This document shows, in pieces, positions 1 through 7,456 of a stretch of 32,692 bases of DNA. Numbering within the stretch: the stretch's first letter is position 1; each line of letters opens with the position of its first letter. Source of the stretch: JAGOGN01 sp036652735 (GTDB lineage Bacteria > Bacillota > Clostridia > Lachnospirales > Lachnospiraceae). Position numbers and translations under genes: made by a program. Below the pieces are notes generated by a model, which saw only the letters and a program-made list of their open reading frames with translations, had not been told where the DNA came from and did not search any database. The stretch lies in contig JAVVVI010000028.1 in assembly GCA_036652735.1 (NCBI GenBank), positions 1 to 32,692 on the forward strand, in the 5' to 3' direction.

Positions 1-1188
1 TTTAGTGAATTTACAATTGTGCTGGTGCTCATGCTGGTATCCATTATCCTATTGGGTATTCTGTGTATGGTAAGAGGTAGTTTTGGCCATGCAAATGCTG
101 GGAGACAGAGGGTTTATAATTTCCCATGGAAATTCAAGAAATCTCATAAGCAGAAGTGTCCATCATCAATTAGCCTTAAGGAACACAAAAAGGTATGGAT
201 ATTTTCCAAAGGGTTACCGGTATGTCTATTGTTTGTATTGTTTGTATTTACGCAGATAAAGCTTCCAATTGTACAGCTATCCGGTGTACAACGATGTCAG
301 CAGGATTATTTAGCGGAACTTGAAGGTCCTCTAACAGAAAATCATTACAGAAAGTTAATACATAAGAAAAAAGAAGTTAGAAAGAAGTATGAAGCACTGA
401 TTTTAGAACAAAGGGAATTTGGATTTTTTATGGATCCTGAAATAGAAAAGACATTAAACCAAACGATTGCAATGGATAATATAGTGAAAAGAGCAAATCA
501 GTTAAAAAAGAATGGGGATAAAAATATCTGGATTCTTAGAGAACATGTGTACCAGGAGTTGTTTGGCAAGGACAGTGAACTGTGGCGGATAAAAAGTTTT
601 TCTATGGCAGTCATTATACTGGTTCTTATCCTAGTGCCGGTGTTTGGATATGAGAATCAGTGCAGGATGCGACAGTATTTACGATTACAGCCAGAAGGGA
701 GAAAACTCCTTTTTCATAAAAAAATCAAGCTTGCGATCATGGTGACCGTTGGCGTGTGGCTGATTTTGTCTTTTAAGGAATGGCAGTTGGTAATGCATAT
801 GTGGGGAGGATTTCCGGCAGTTTCAGCAAATATTACCAGCTTAATGAGTTGGGAGTCTCATCTTCCATCTCTTCCGATTGCAGCCTACTTGTGTCTGCTA
901 TATGTATCAAGATTGTTCGTACTTCTTACGGCTGCGCTGGTGATTCTGCTCATTTCTCTTTTCAGTGATACAATTATGAAAGGAATGTGCATGGGAATCA
1001 TGGCTTTTATGGTGCCGGCAGTATTGGGATTTATTCCGGCTTTAAAATTTTTTGAAACATTGTCGTTAGTTACACAAGCTGGAAAAGTGGAATTGAATCC
1101 CTCAATTTTGCAACTTATGATTCTTGCCATCAGTTGTGTACTACTGGATTTGATGATACAAATGCGTTGGAGGCGTTATGAGTCATGA
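1..1188 (+). CDS. ABC-2-type transporter permease-like membrane protein (5' end cut by window)
   Basis: The reading frame is open from base 1 with no upstream stop, so the true start probably lies outside the window; the first in-window start codon is a GTG at 19. Hydrophobic segments are visible near residues 1-17, 60-80, 195-212, 238-255, 285-312, 325-345 and 365-383, counted from that GTG. A long polar, Lys/Glu-rich stretch (about residues 85-190) would form an extracytoplasmic or cytoplasmic loop. The stop overlaps the start of the next gene (ATGA), an ABC ATPase, so the two are translationally coupled and very likely form one transporter. This layout (a few helices, a large loop, more helices) resembles ABC-2/antibiotic-export or peptide-export permeases of Firmicutes. 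The substrate cannot be told from sequence. The permease assignment rests mostly on the partner gene; the membrane nature is clear. Confidence 0.75.
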   Translation, partial: FSEFTIVLVLMLVSIILLGILCMVRGSFGHANAGRQRVYNFPWKFKKSHKQKCPSSISLKEHKKVWIFSKGLPVCLLFVLFVFTQIKLPIVQLSGVQRCQQDYLAELEGPLTENHYRKLIHKKKEVRKKYEALILEQREFGFFMDPEIEKTLNQTIAMDNIVKRANQLKKNGDKNIWILREHVYQELFGKDSELWRIKSFSMAVIILVLILVPVFGYENQCRMRQYLRLQPEGRKLLFHKKIKLAIMVTVGVWLILSFKEWQLVMHMWGGFPAVSANITSLMSWESHLPSLPIAAYLCLLYVSRLFVLLTAALVILLISLFSDTIMKGMCMGIMAFMVPAVLGFIPALKFFETLSLVTQAGKVELNPSILQLMILAISCVLLDLMIQMRWRRYES

Positions 1189-2051
1189 AATATGAAATCA
1201 AACAATTAAGTAAGTCTTATGGAACACAGAAAGCGCTGGACCGGTTTAACTATTCTTTTGAAACCGGCGTATATGGTATTCTTGGGCCGAATGGTGCAGG
1301 AAAGAGTACACTAATGAATTTAATGACGGATTCTATTAAACGGGAAACCGGTGAGATTTTAGTAGACGGAATAGACATTCTAAAACTGGGGAAAAAATAT
1401 AGATATAGAGTTGGATATATGGCACAAGAACAAGGGCTTTATCCACAGATGACGGCGTGGGAATTTTTAAATTATGTGGCAATGCTTAAGGGACTGCCAA
1501 AAAGAAAATCGGGAGAGCGGATTCGTGAATTAATTTCAGTGGTGAATTTAGAAGATGCACTATATAAGAAAATAGGAGGATTTTCCGGTGGAATGAAACG
1601 AAGAATCTTATTAGTGCAGGCACTTTTGGGAAATCCGGATTTATTAATACTGGACGAACCAACCGCCGGTCTTGATCCAAAAGAGAGAATCAGAATTCGT
1701 AATTTCATATCAGAAATAGCCCAGGAACGAACAGTAATACTTGCCACACATGTAGTGAGTGATATTGAATGCATCGCCGATAAGGTTCTTTTAATGAAAA
1801 AAGGAGAACTTATAAAAGTTGCAAGTCCTTCTGAACTCATTGGCTCCATACAGAATAAGGTGTCTGAAAAACTGTGCACTCCTGAGGAATTACAGCTTTA
1901 TCAGAGGAGGTATGGACTTGGGAATGTTTATCAGCGGGCAGAGGGGCAGGTGCTGAGACTGGTAGGAGATCAGCAGCCGGAAGGGTTCGAATCAATAAAG
2001 GATGCAATTGGTCTGGAAGAAGTATATCTATACTATTTTGAAAGAATTTAA
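1185..2051 (+). CDS. ABC transporter ATP-binding protein
   Basis: This is a 288-residue ABC ATPase that would energise the permease encoded just upstream. Walker A is GPNGAGKST (near residues 34-42). The signature is FSGGMKRR, a variant of LSGGQ common in ABC-2 export ATPases. Walker B is LLILDEPTAGLDP, and the switch histidine lies in ILATHVVSDIE. About 60 extra residues follow the nucleotide-binding domain, as in other ABC-2 ATPases, and probably contact the partner. The start ATG overlaps the permease stop as ATGA. The gene is followed by about 80 bp with a possible promoter, then the thiamine genes, so it is probably the last gene of its unit. The fold is certain; the substrate is unknown. 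Confidence 0.93.
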   Translation: MKYEIKQLSKSYGTQKALDRFNYSFETGVYGILGPNGAGKSTLMNLMTDSIKRETGEILVDGIDILKLGKKYRYRVGYMAQEQGLYPQMTAWEFLNYVAMLKGLPKRKSGERIRELISVVNLEDALYKKIGGFSGGMKRRILLVQALLGNPDLLILDEPTAGLDPKERIRIRNFISEIAQERTVILATHVVSDIECIADKVLLMKKGELIKVASPSELIGSIQNKVSEKLCTPEELQLYQRRYGLGNVYQRAEGQVLRLVGDQQPEGFESIKDAIGLEEVYLYYFERI

Positions 2052-2070
2052 GATAGAAGAGTGTTCCTAC

Positions 2071-2099
2071 TGTACAGAAAAATGTGGTCATGTTAAAAT
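2071..2099 (+). promoter_or_regulatory. candidate sigma-A promoter for thiE-HAD-thiD
   Basis: A -35-like TGTACA (2071-2076) and a -10-like TAAAAT (2094-2099) are separated by exactly 17 bp, in the short gap between the ABC ATPase gene and thiE. The -35 matches consensus at four of six positions and the -10 at five of six. No TPP-riboswitch core fits in the short remaining leader, so thiamine control through a riboswitch is not supported here. Confidence 0.35.
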
Positions 2100-2134
2100 G
2101 ATACCAGATATGAAACAGGAGGAATAAGCAAAAA

Positions 2135-2776
2135 ATGAAATGTGATAGAAGTTATATGTGTTTATATGCAATTACGGACCGAACCTGGCTTGGAGAGCAG
2201 ACATTGGAGCAGCAAGTGGAGGAGGCTTTAAAAGGAGGAATCACTTGTTTACAGCTACGGGAAAAGCATTTGACAGAGGAAGAATTCCTAAGAGAAGCCG
2301 TTCAAATCAAAGAGTTATGCAAACGATATAAAGTGCCTCTTTTTATAAATGATAATGTTCAGGTAGCAATTCAAGGCGGTGCAGATGGCGTTCACGTTGG
2401 TCAGCATGACATGGAAGCCGGTAATGTACGAAAGCGAATTGGAGAGAACATGATATTAGGAGTATCGGTACATACGGTAGAAGAAGCAGTGGAAGCCGAA
2501 AAGAAGGGGGCGGATTATCTGGGAGTGGGAGCTGTTTTTCCAACAGTAACCAAGGCGGATGCCCATACACTTTCCCATGAGATGGTGAAAAATATTTGTC
2601 AGGCGGTGTCCATACCGGTAGTAGCGATTGGTGGAATCGATGCAGACAATATATCCAAACTTGAAGGAACCGGCGTTGATGGGGTTGCACTGATATCTGC
2701 CATTTTTAAGAGCAGCAGTATTGAGAACACCTGCAGAGAATTGCGCAGGTTGTCTGAGAAGATGGTGGAAGAATGA
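2135..2776 (+). CDS. thiE: thiamine-phosphate synthase ThiE
   Basis: ThiE joins HMP pyrophosphate and thiazole phosphate to give thiamine phosphate in the cytoplasm. The 213-residue length is typical. Diagnostic TIM-barrel motifs appear in order: LYAITDR near the N-terminus, LQLREK, FINDNVQVA, GADGVHVGQHD (phosphate/pyrophosphate binding), LGVGAVFPTVTK, and VVAIGGI with GVALISAIF at the C-terminus. The ATG at 2135 lies 12 bp after AGGAGG (2117-2122), a slightly long spacing; the ATG at 2156 is too close to the first beta strand to be likely. The stop overlaps the next start (ATGA at 2773). With the HAD protein and ThiD it forms a coupled three-gene thiamine unit. No thiC, thiG or thiM is in the window, so the source of HMP and thiazole is not shown. 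Confidence 0.95.
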   Translation: MKCDRSYMCLYAITDRTWLGEQTLEQQVEEALKGGITCLQLREKHLTEEEFLREAVQIKELCKRYKVPLFINDNVQVAIQGGADGVHVGQHDMEAGNVRKRIGENMILGVSVHTVEEAVEAEKKGADYLGVGAVFPTVTKADAHTLSHEMVKNICQAVSIPVVAIGGIDADNISKLEGTGVDGVALISAIFKSSSIENTCRELRRLSEKMVEE

Positions 2777-3420
2777 ATATAGAAGGAGCGATATTTGATT
2801 TGGATGGGACTCTGCTGGATTCCATGTTTGTCTGGGACAGCATAGGGGAAGAGTATTTGTTGAGCCGTGGAGTTACACCGGAACCGGGATTGAATATAAT
2901 TTTTAAAAAAATGAGTATTGTTCAGGCGGCACAATACTATAAGTCAGAATACAAGATCAACGATTCAATAGAGGAGATTATAAATGGTGTGAATGGCATG
3001 GTAGAGCATTATTATCTTGATGTAGTATGTCTCAAATCAGGTATTTTACCCTTATTAAAATCGTTTCAAAACCGTGGCATCAAAATGTGTGTCGCAACAG
3101 CTACAGATCGTTATCTCACAGAAGCGGCACTAAGACGGAATGGAATCTATGATTATTTTACGCAGATACTGACCTGCACAGAGGTGGGATTTGGCAAGGA
3201 TTCTCCTGTTATTTACGAGAGAGCAAGAGAGGAACTTCGAACACCAAAAGAGACGACCTTAATTTTTGAAGATGCAATTCATGCTATTTTAACGGCCAAA
3301 GCGGCAGGGTTTCCGGTTGTGGGAATTTATGATCATTCCTCGAAAAAGGATCAAAATGACATAAAAGAAAATTCGGATGTGTATCTTACATCATTTGAGG
3401 AATGGAGAGAGATAAATTGA
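2773..3420 (+). CDS. HAD-superfamily phosphatase in thiamine operon (candidate thiamine-phosphate phosphatase)
   Basis: This 215-residue protein has the HAD hallmarks: motif I FDLDGTLLDS (nucleophile Asp and acid/base Asp, near residues 8-17), motif II in VATAT, motif III at the conserved Lys region GFGKDSP, and motif IV FEDAIHAI. A helical cap lies between motifs I and II, as in beta-phosphoglucomutase-like class I HADs. It starts on the thiE stop (ATGA) and its own stop overlaps the probable thiD start (TTGA), so all three proteins are made from one coupled message. The sequence alone shows only a phosphatase or phosphomutase fold. The context suggests it hydrolyses thiamine phosphate to thiamine, or cleans up HMP phosphates. 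It could instead be a general sugar phosphatase. Confidence 0.85.
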   Translation: MNIEGAIFDLDGTLLDSMFVWDSIGEEYLLSRGVTPEPGLNIIFKKMSIVQAAQYYKSEYKINDSIEEIINGVNGMVEHYYLDVVCLKSGILPLLKSFQNRGIKMCVATATDRYLTEAALRRNGIYDYFTQILTCTEVGFGKDSPVIYERAREELRTPKETTLIFEDAIHAILTAKAAGFPVVGIYDHSSKKDQNDIKENSDVYLTSFEEWREIN

Positions 3421-4196
3421 AGAAAATATTGACAATTGCCGGTTCGGATTCCAGCGGAGGGGCAGGCGTTCAAGCAGATATCAAGACAATAAGTGCACAT
3501 AAGATGTACGCAATGAGTGCGATTACAGCACTAACGGCACAAAATACAACGGGAGTATATGGAATTATGGAAGTCAGTCCCGAGTTTGTGGAAAACCAAC
3601 TAGATTGCATCTTTACGGATATCTATCCGGATGCGGTTAAAATCGGAATGGTCTCAAATGCAAAAATTATAGAAGTGATTGCAAAAAAACTAATGGAATA
3701 TAAGGCACCTAATATTGTGATTGATCCGGTAATGGTTTCAACCAGTGGAAGTAAATTACTGTCAGAGGAGGCAATAACTGCATTGGTGGAACTACTGCTG
3801 CCATTAGGAACAGTTATTACACCTAATATTCCCGAGGCAGAAGCATTATGTCAACTTGATATTGAAAATGAAGAAGATATGGTTCAGGCAGGAAAGAGGA
3901 TTTCACAAAAATTGAGAGGAGGCGTTTTAGTAAAGGGCGGACATTTAGCAAAGGATGCCATAGATATCTTATATGAAAAGAATACCATTTATCGATACTA
4001 TTCGTCACGAATTGAGAATCCCAATACCCATGGAACGGGATGCACTCTTTCTTCAGCAATTGCATGCAACCTTGGGGCAGGATACACTTTGGATGAAAGC
4101 ATTCAGAGGGCTAAAAAATATCTTACAGGAGCATTGGAGGCGGGACTTAATCTTGGAAGTGGAAGTGGTCCATTAAATCATCTCTATAACCTATAA
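3417..4196 (+). CDS. thiD: hydroxymethylpyrimidine (phosphate) kinase ThiD
   Basis: ThiD phosphorylates HMP and HMP phosphate to HMP pyrophosphate, the ThiE substrate. Ribokinase-fold motifs are clear: TIAGSDSSGGAGVQADIKT at the N-terminus, VKIGMVSN, VIDPVMVSTSG, VLVKGGH, and the ATP/anion-hole signature HGTGCTLSSA near the C-terminus. The preferred start is TTG at 3417, overlapping the HAD stop (TTGA). It gives the canonical KKILTIAGSD N-terminus and sits 9 bp after GGAG (3404-3407). An ATG at 3402 would add five residues but would bury that ribosome site inside the gene. The predicted length is 259 residues, normal for single-domain ThiD. A strong terminator follows at 4259. Confidence 0.95.
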   Translation: MKKILTIAGSDSSGGAGVQADIKTISAHKMYAMSAITALTAQNTTGVYGIMEVSPEFVENQLDCIFTDIYPDAVKIGMVSNAKIIEVIAKKLMEYKAPNIVIDPVMVSTSGSKLLSEEAITALVELLLPLGTVITPNIPEAEALCQLDIENEEDMVQAGKRISQKLRGGVLVKGGHLAKDAIDILYEKNTIYRYYSSRIENPNTHGTGCTLSSAIACNLGAGYTLDESIQRAKKYLTGALEAGLNLGSGSGPLNHLYNL

Positions 4197-4258
4197 AAAG
4201 AAGGGGCTGTATGGTAGAATTACCCTTGGTTTGATTTGCGATTCACATAACTTATTAT

Positions 4259-4302
4259 ACAACAAAACAGCTATGAGAGTGAACTCATAGCTGTTTTGTT
4301 GT
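4259..4302. terminator. bidirectional intrinsic terminator between thiD and the flagellin-like gene
   Basis: A perfect 19-bp inverted repeat (4259-4277 and 4284-4302) encloses a 6-base loop. The T-rich right arm (GTTTTGTTGT) serves the plus strand, and the complementary A-rich left arm gives a U-rich tail on the minus strand. It lies between two convergent genes, thiD and the flagellin-like gene, and so probably ends both. Confidence 0.9.
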
Positions 4303-4314
4303 AGGGGAGTTTAT

Positions 4315-5073
4315 TTATAGCCCCAATAAATTTTTTGACTCCTGTGCTTTTTGTTCTTCCTGTTTTTTCTGCATCATCATCTGATATTCTTCAAGAATAT
4401 TATTTTTCTGATCCTGGGATATGGCTTTTGCATAGTCTAAATCTTCCAGTTTACTTTGAGATGCAGTAGTGCTTAAAGATGTATTCGTATTGTAATTCAT
4501 AATGGATGTAAGCGCATTACTTTGTGCACCAAGGCTGCTGCTGGCATCGGACACAGACTGAAGTGCTTTGTCAATGGCATGAATGTCAAAGTTACCGGTG
4601 AGGTCATATCCTTCAAGACCAAGAGAAGAAAGTGTTGCATTACCCATTTGAATCTTTAGGCCACCGCCACTTGGGTTGGTTGCCAGATTATAGTCAGCAC
4701 GGCTGCCATCCAACAAGGTCTGGTTATTGAAGGTGGTACCTTTGGCAACGTCCTGTATGCCTTGCATAAGCTGCTCTACTTCATCCTGCATTGCACCAAT
4801 ATCGTCTGAAGAATATACAGCGGTATTGCTGGCTTGCAAGCTAAGCTCACGAACACGCTGGAGTGAGTCGGTGATAGAATCAAGGGCACCGGCAGCAGTT
4901 GCAATCAGATCTTTACCGGCAGCAGCATTGCTTGTGCCAACATCAAGACCGGAGGACTGACTCTTCATCTTCTCAACTATGGTTAGGCCGGCAGCATTGT
5001 CGGCGGCAGAGTTAATTTTTTTCCCACTGGCAAGATAGGAATCCATGGAATTGTTTATTGGTTTAATGGTCAT
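4315..5073 (-). CDS. short flagellin-like protein lacking terminal D0 segments
   Basis: This 252-residue protein aligns by eye with the flagellin at 18356. Its SGKKINSAADNAAGLTI matches SGFRINHASDDASGMAI, RVRELSLQASN matches RMRELSVQAGN, NQTLLDGS matches KKTLLDGS, and SLGAQSNALTSIMNY with LEDLDYAKAIS matches the C-terminal helix. It lacks about 20 N-terminal residues (the MKINHNMSAY-type segment) and the final hydrophobic QAN...LL motif, ending instead in a Gln/Lys/Glu-rich tail. The variable D2/D3 region is almost absent. The ATG at 5073 has AGGGGG 8 bp upstream. A sigma-A-type promoter and a leader hairpin lie upstream. The missing ends make up the D0 polymerisation region, so it probably does not build a normal filament alone; it may be a capping, junction or secreted flagellin relative. 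Family certain, role unknown. Confidence 0.9.
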   Translation of the reverse strand: MTIKPINNSMDSYLASGKKINSAADNAAGLTIVEKMKSQSSGLDVGTSNAAAGKDLIATAAGALDSITDSLQRVRELSLQASNTAVYSSDDIGAMQDEVEQLMQGIQDVAKGTTFNNQTLLDGSRADYNLATNPSGGGLKIQMGNATLSSLGLEGYDLTGNFDIHAIDKALQSVSDASSSLGAQSNALTSIMNYNTNTSLSTTASQSKLEDLDYAKAISQDQKNNILEEYQMMMQKKQEEQKAQESKNLLGL

Positions 5074-5090
5074 AGGTAATTCCCCCTTTC

Positions 5091-5124
5091 AAAAAATCCC
5101 CGGTTACGAAAGCCGCATCCGAGG
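5091..5124 (-). promoter_or_regulatory. leader hairpin with U-tract before the flagellin-like gene
   Basis: On the minus strand CCTCGG (5124-5119) pairs with CCGGGG (5103-5098), including one G-U pair. An inner 4-bp stem sits above an A-A mismatch, with a 5-base loop. Six T residues follow (5096-5091), and the AGGGGG ribosome site begins only a few bases later. The hairpin starts about five bases after the predicted transcription start. It has the form of an intrinsic terminator or attenuator, but could also act as a 5' stabilising stem. Confidence 0.55.
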
Positions 5125-5135
5125 TGTATACCTAT

Positions 5136-5164
5136 ATTATAGATGAAAGCCGTCAGAATAGCAA
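5136..5164 (-). promoter_or_regulatory. sigma-A promoter for the flagellin-like gene
   Basis: Read on the minus strand, TTGCTA (5164-5159) and a perfect TATAAT (5141-5136) are 17 bp apart. The predicted start, near 5129, gives a leader of about 55 bases. No SigD-type CCGATAT element was seen, which contrasts with the flagellin at 18356. Confidence 0.65.
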
Positions 5165-5176
5165 TAATTTTATTGC
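5161..5176. repeat. 16-bp perfect palindrome overlapping a -35 box
   Basis: GCAATAATTTTATTGC is a perfect palindrome (7-bp arms and a 2-base centre). Its left arm overlaps the -35 box of the minus-strand promoter at 5136-5164, and it ends about 33 bp before the nearest ptb promoter. The position fits an operator for a dimeric repressor, though it is too AT-rich for chance to be excluded. Confidence 0.45.
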
Positions 5177-5208
5177 AATTTTAGTAACTATAAAAAGCAG
5201 GTCTGGGC

Positions 5209-5237
5209 TTGAATAGTTTAAGAGAACATATTATAAT
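5209..5237 (+). promoter_or_regulatory. upstream sigma-A promoter of ptb-buk (P1)
   Basis: TTGAAT (5209-5214) and a perfect TATAAT (5232-5237) are separated by 17 bp. It is the upstream member of a tandem pair in front of ptb. Confidence 0.6.
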
Positions 5238-5259
5238 AAGGAGAAGAGTGCTGGGGTAG

Positions 5260-5288
5260 TTGACCTTTATTATTTTAAGTGTTATAAT
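5260..5288 (+). promoter_or_regulatory. downstream sigma-A promoter of ptb-buk (P2)
   Basis: TTGACC (5260-5265) and a perfect TATAAT (5283-5288) are separated by 17 bp, 11 of 12 consensus positions. It is the best-matching promoter in the window and leaves a leader of about 80 bases before the TTG start of ptb. That leader contains a small AT-rich inverted repeat (GATTAT...ATAATC with an inner TTTTTC/GAAAAA arm). Confidence 0.75.
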
Positions 5289-5376
5289 TTTTGCGATTAC
5301 TGGGAAATAGAGAGAGGATTATTTTGGCTTTTTTTCACAGAAAAATATAGGGATAATCATAAGATGGGGTGTTAAA

Positions 5377-6288
5377 TTGGGCACAAAATTTGAAAATTTA
5401 TTAAAAGAAGTAGCGGCTTGCGAGAAGAAAATAATCGCAGTTGCAGCAGCACAGGACAGTGCAGTATTAGAAGCAGTCGCAGGTGCAAAGCGAGAAGGAA
5501 TCGCAGATGCAGTTTTATTCGGAGACAAAAAAGAGATTGAAGAGGCTGCAAAGTCGGTAGATATTAACTTGGATGAATTCCGAATTATTGATATTGCCGA
5601 TAAAAAGGAAGCCGCATTAGCAGCGGTTAAGATGGTTCATGATAAAAAGGCTGATATGTATATGAAGGGAATTATTGATACAAAGACAGTTCTTCAATGC
5701 GTATTGGACAAGGAAATAGGATTAAGAACAGGAAAATTATTGTCTCATGTGGGTGTATTTGAAGTAAAGGGTATGGAACGATTATTATTTATTACCGATG
5801 CTGCATTTAACATTGCACCTAATTTAGAAGAAAAACGTGGAATTTTAGAAAATGCAGTGACAGTGGCTAGAGCCTGTGGCATAGAGATGCCAAAGGTGTG
5901 TCCATTGGCTGCAGTAGAAGTCTATAACCCAAAGATGCAGGCAACTGTAGATGGGGCAGAGCTCACAAGAATGAACGAAGAAGGAATCATTAAGGACTGT
6001 ATTGTTGATGGACCTTTGGCATTAGATTTAGCAATTTCCAGAGAGGCAGCAGAACATAAAGGAACAACGGATCGAAAAATTGTTGGGGACGCGGACATAT
6101 TGCTGGTTCCTACAATTGAGGTTGGCAATGTATTATATAAAGCATTTGGGCATATTGCGGAATCAGAGAGCGGAGCACTGTTAGTTGGAACGGCAGCACC
6201 TGTGGTACTGACATCAAGATCTGATTCTTATCAGACGAAGGTCCATTCCATTGCACTTGCAGCCATTGTTGCGGAAAAAATGAAATAG
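5377..6288 (+). CDS. ptb: phosphate butyryltransferase
   Basis: Ptb converts butyryl-CoA and phosphate to butyryl phosphate and CoA, the first step of butyrate formation coupled to ATP synthesis in the cytoplasm. The 303-residue length fits the family. Recognisable segments include KKIIAVAAAQDSAVLEAV, a DMYMKGIIDT motif, LLSHVGVF, LFITDAAFNIAP, GPLALDLAIS, and ILLVPTIEVGNVLYKAF with GTAAPVVLTSRSDS near the C-terminus. These match phosphate acetyl/butyryltransferases, and adjacency to buk favours the butyryl form. The start is TTG at 5377 behind a GGGGTG ribosome-site-like stretch; nearby ATG and GTG triplets are out of frame. Two tandem promoters precede it. Branched-chain acyl-CoAs are possible alternative substrates. 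Confidence 0.93.
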   Translation: MGTKFENLLKEVAACEKKIIAVAAAQDSAVLEAVAGAKREGIADAVLFGDKKEIEEAAKSVDINLDEFRIIDIADKKEAALAAVKMVHDKKADMYMKGIIDTKTVLQCVLDKEIGLRTGKLLSHVGVFEVKGMERLLFITDAAFNIAPNLEEKRGILENAVTVARACGIEMPKVCPLAAVEVYNPKMQATVDGAELTRMNEEGIIKDCIVDGPLALDLAISREAAEHKGTTDRKIVGDADILLVPTIEVGNVLYKAFGHIAESESGALLVGTAAPVVLTSRSDSYQTKVHSIALAAIVAEKMK

Positions 6289-6303
6289 AGAAAGGGGACT
6301 AAC

Positions 6304-7377
6304 ATGTCATATAAGATATTAGTAATTAATCCGGGTTCCACATCAACAAAAATCGGGGTATTTGAAGATGAGCAATTGATTTTTGAAGAGACGCTAAGAC
6401 ATTCGACCCAGGAGATTGGACAGTATGCAACCATATTTGATCAGAAGGATTTTCGAAGAGAAGTCATTCAAAAAGTTCTAAAAGAAAAGAAGTTTGACAT
6501 TCACACGCTGGACGTTGTGGTAGGACGTGGAGGCTTATTGAAGCCAATACCGGGTGGAACCTATCCAACCACACCGCAGTTGCTGGAAGACTTAAGGATT
6601 GGTGTGCAAGGGGCACATGCGTCTAATCTTGGGGGAATCATCGCACATGAGATTGCAGAAGAGGTTGGTGGAATTCCGTCGTATATTGTGGATCCTGTTG
6701 TAGTAGATGAATTTCAGCCCGTTGCAAGAATTTCCGGACATCCCGATGCACCCCGTACCAGTATCTTCCATGCACTGAATTCAAAAGCGATTGGAAGACG
6801 TTATGGTAAGGATCAGGGAACCGAATACAATCAATTGAACCTTGTTATTGCACATTTAGGCGGCGGAGTAACCGTTGGTGCACATAAAAAAGGGCGTGTG
6901 GTCGATGTATTTAATGCAATGGACAGTGATGGTGCTTTTTCACCGGAGAGAACAGGCGGATTGCCGGTGCGTTCTGTTATTCAAATGTGTTTTAGTGGGA
7001 AATATGCAACAAAAGAAGACCTGATTAAAGCAGTGAATGGAAAAGGTGGAATAACGGCTTACCTTGGAACCAATGACATGCGTGATGTTGAGAAAATGGT
7101 TGAAGAAGGAAATGCAGAGGCAAAATTGATTCTGGATGCATTTATATACCAGGTAGCAAAAGATATTGGAGCAATGGCGACGGTATTAGAGGGAGAAGTG
7201 GATCAGGTCTTGCTTACAGGTGGAATTGCATATTCTCAGTATGTAAGAGATGAACTAAAGAGAAAAACGGCATTTATTGCACCAATGACGGCATATCCGG
7301 GAGAAGATGAACTTCTGGCACTGGCTCAGGGAGCAATTGCAGTATTAAGCGGAAAAGAACCGGCAGGTCAGTACTAA
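6304..7377 (+). CDS. buk: butyrate kinase
   Basis: Buk transfers the phosphate of butyryl phosphate to ADP, giving butyrate and ATP. The protein has 357 residues and the ASKHA acetate/butyrate-kinase pattern: VINPGSTSTKIGVF at the N-terminus (phosphate 1 loop), VGRGGLLKPIPGGTY, the HPDAPRTSIFHALNSKA region, AHLGGGVTVGAHKKG (phosphate 2 loop), FSPERTGGLP, and LLTGGIAYSQYV (adenosine motif). It follows ptb by 15 bp with GAAAGGGG just upstream, so the two form one operon. Ptb-Buk is one of two alternative terminal butyrate routes in gut clostridia, the other being butyryl-CoA:acetate CoA-transferase. Its presence suggests, but does not prove, butyrate production. Confidence 0.95.
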   Translation: MSYKILVINPGSTSTKIGVFEDEQLIFEETLRHSTQEIGQYATIFDQKDFRREVIQKVLKEKKFDIHTLDVVVGRGGLLKPIPGGTYPTTPQLLEDLRIGVQGAHASNLGGIIAHEIAEEVGGIPSYIVDPVVVDEFQPVARISGHPDAPRTSIFHALNSKAIGRRYGKDQGTEYNQLNLVIAHLGGGVTVGAHKKGRVVDVFNAMDSDGAFSPERTGGLPVRSVIQMCFSGKYATKEDLIKAVNGKGGITAYLGTNDMRDVEKMVEEGNAEAKLILDAFIYQVAKDIGAMATVLEGEVDQVLLTGGIAYSQYVRDELKRKTAFIAPMTAYPGEDELLALAQGAIAVLSGKEPAGQY

Positions 7378-7456
7378 GATTTTGGGATGAGTTTTATAGA
7401 GTGGTAGTTAGAAGTATCATAAATTTCTTATAATAAATTTGGGAGAAAGAAAGATA

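Noticed and set aside
2052..2134. TPP riboswitch upstream of thiE
   Set aside because: The gap is too short and no conserved thi-box stretch is present.
7406..7434. Promoter directly before nadA
   Set aside because: A TATAAT is present at 7429-7434, but the sequence 17 bp upstream (AGTTAG) is a poor -35; only noted in the nadA entry.
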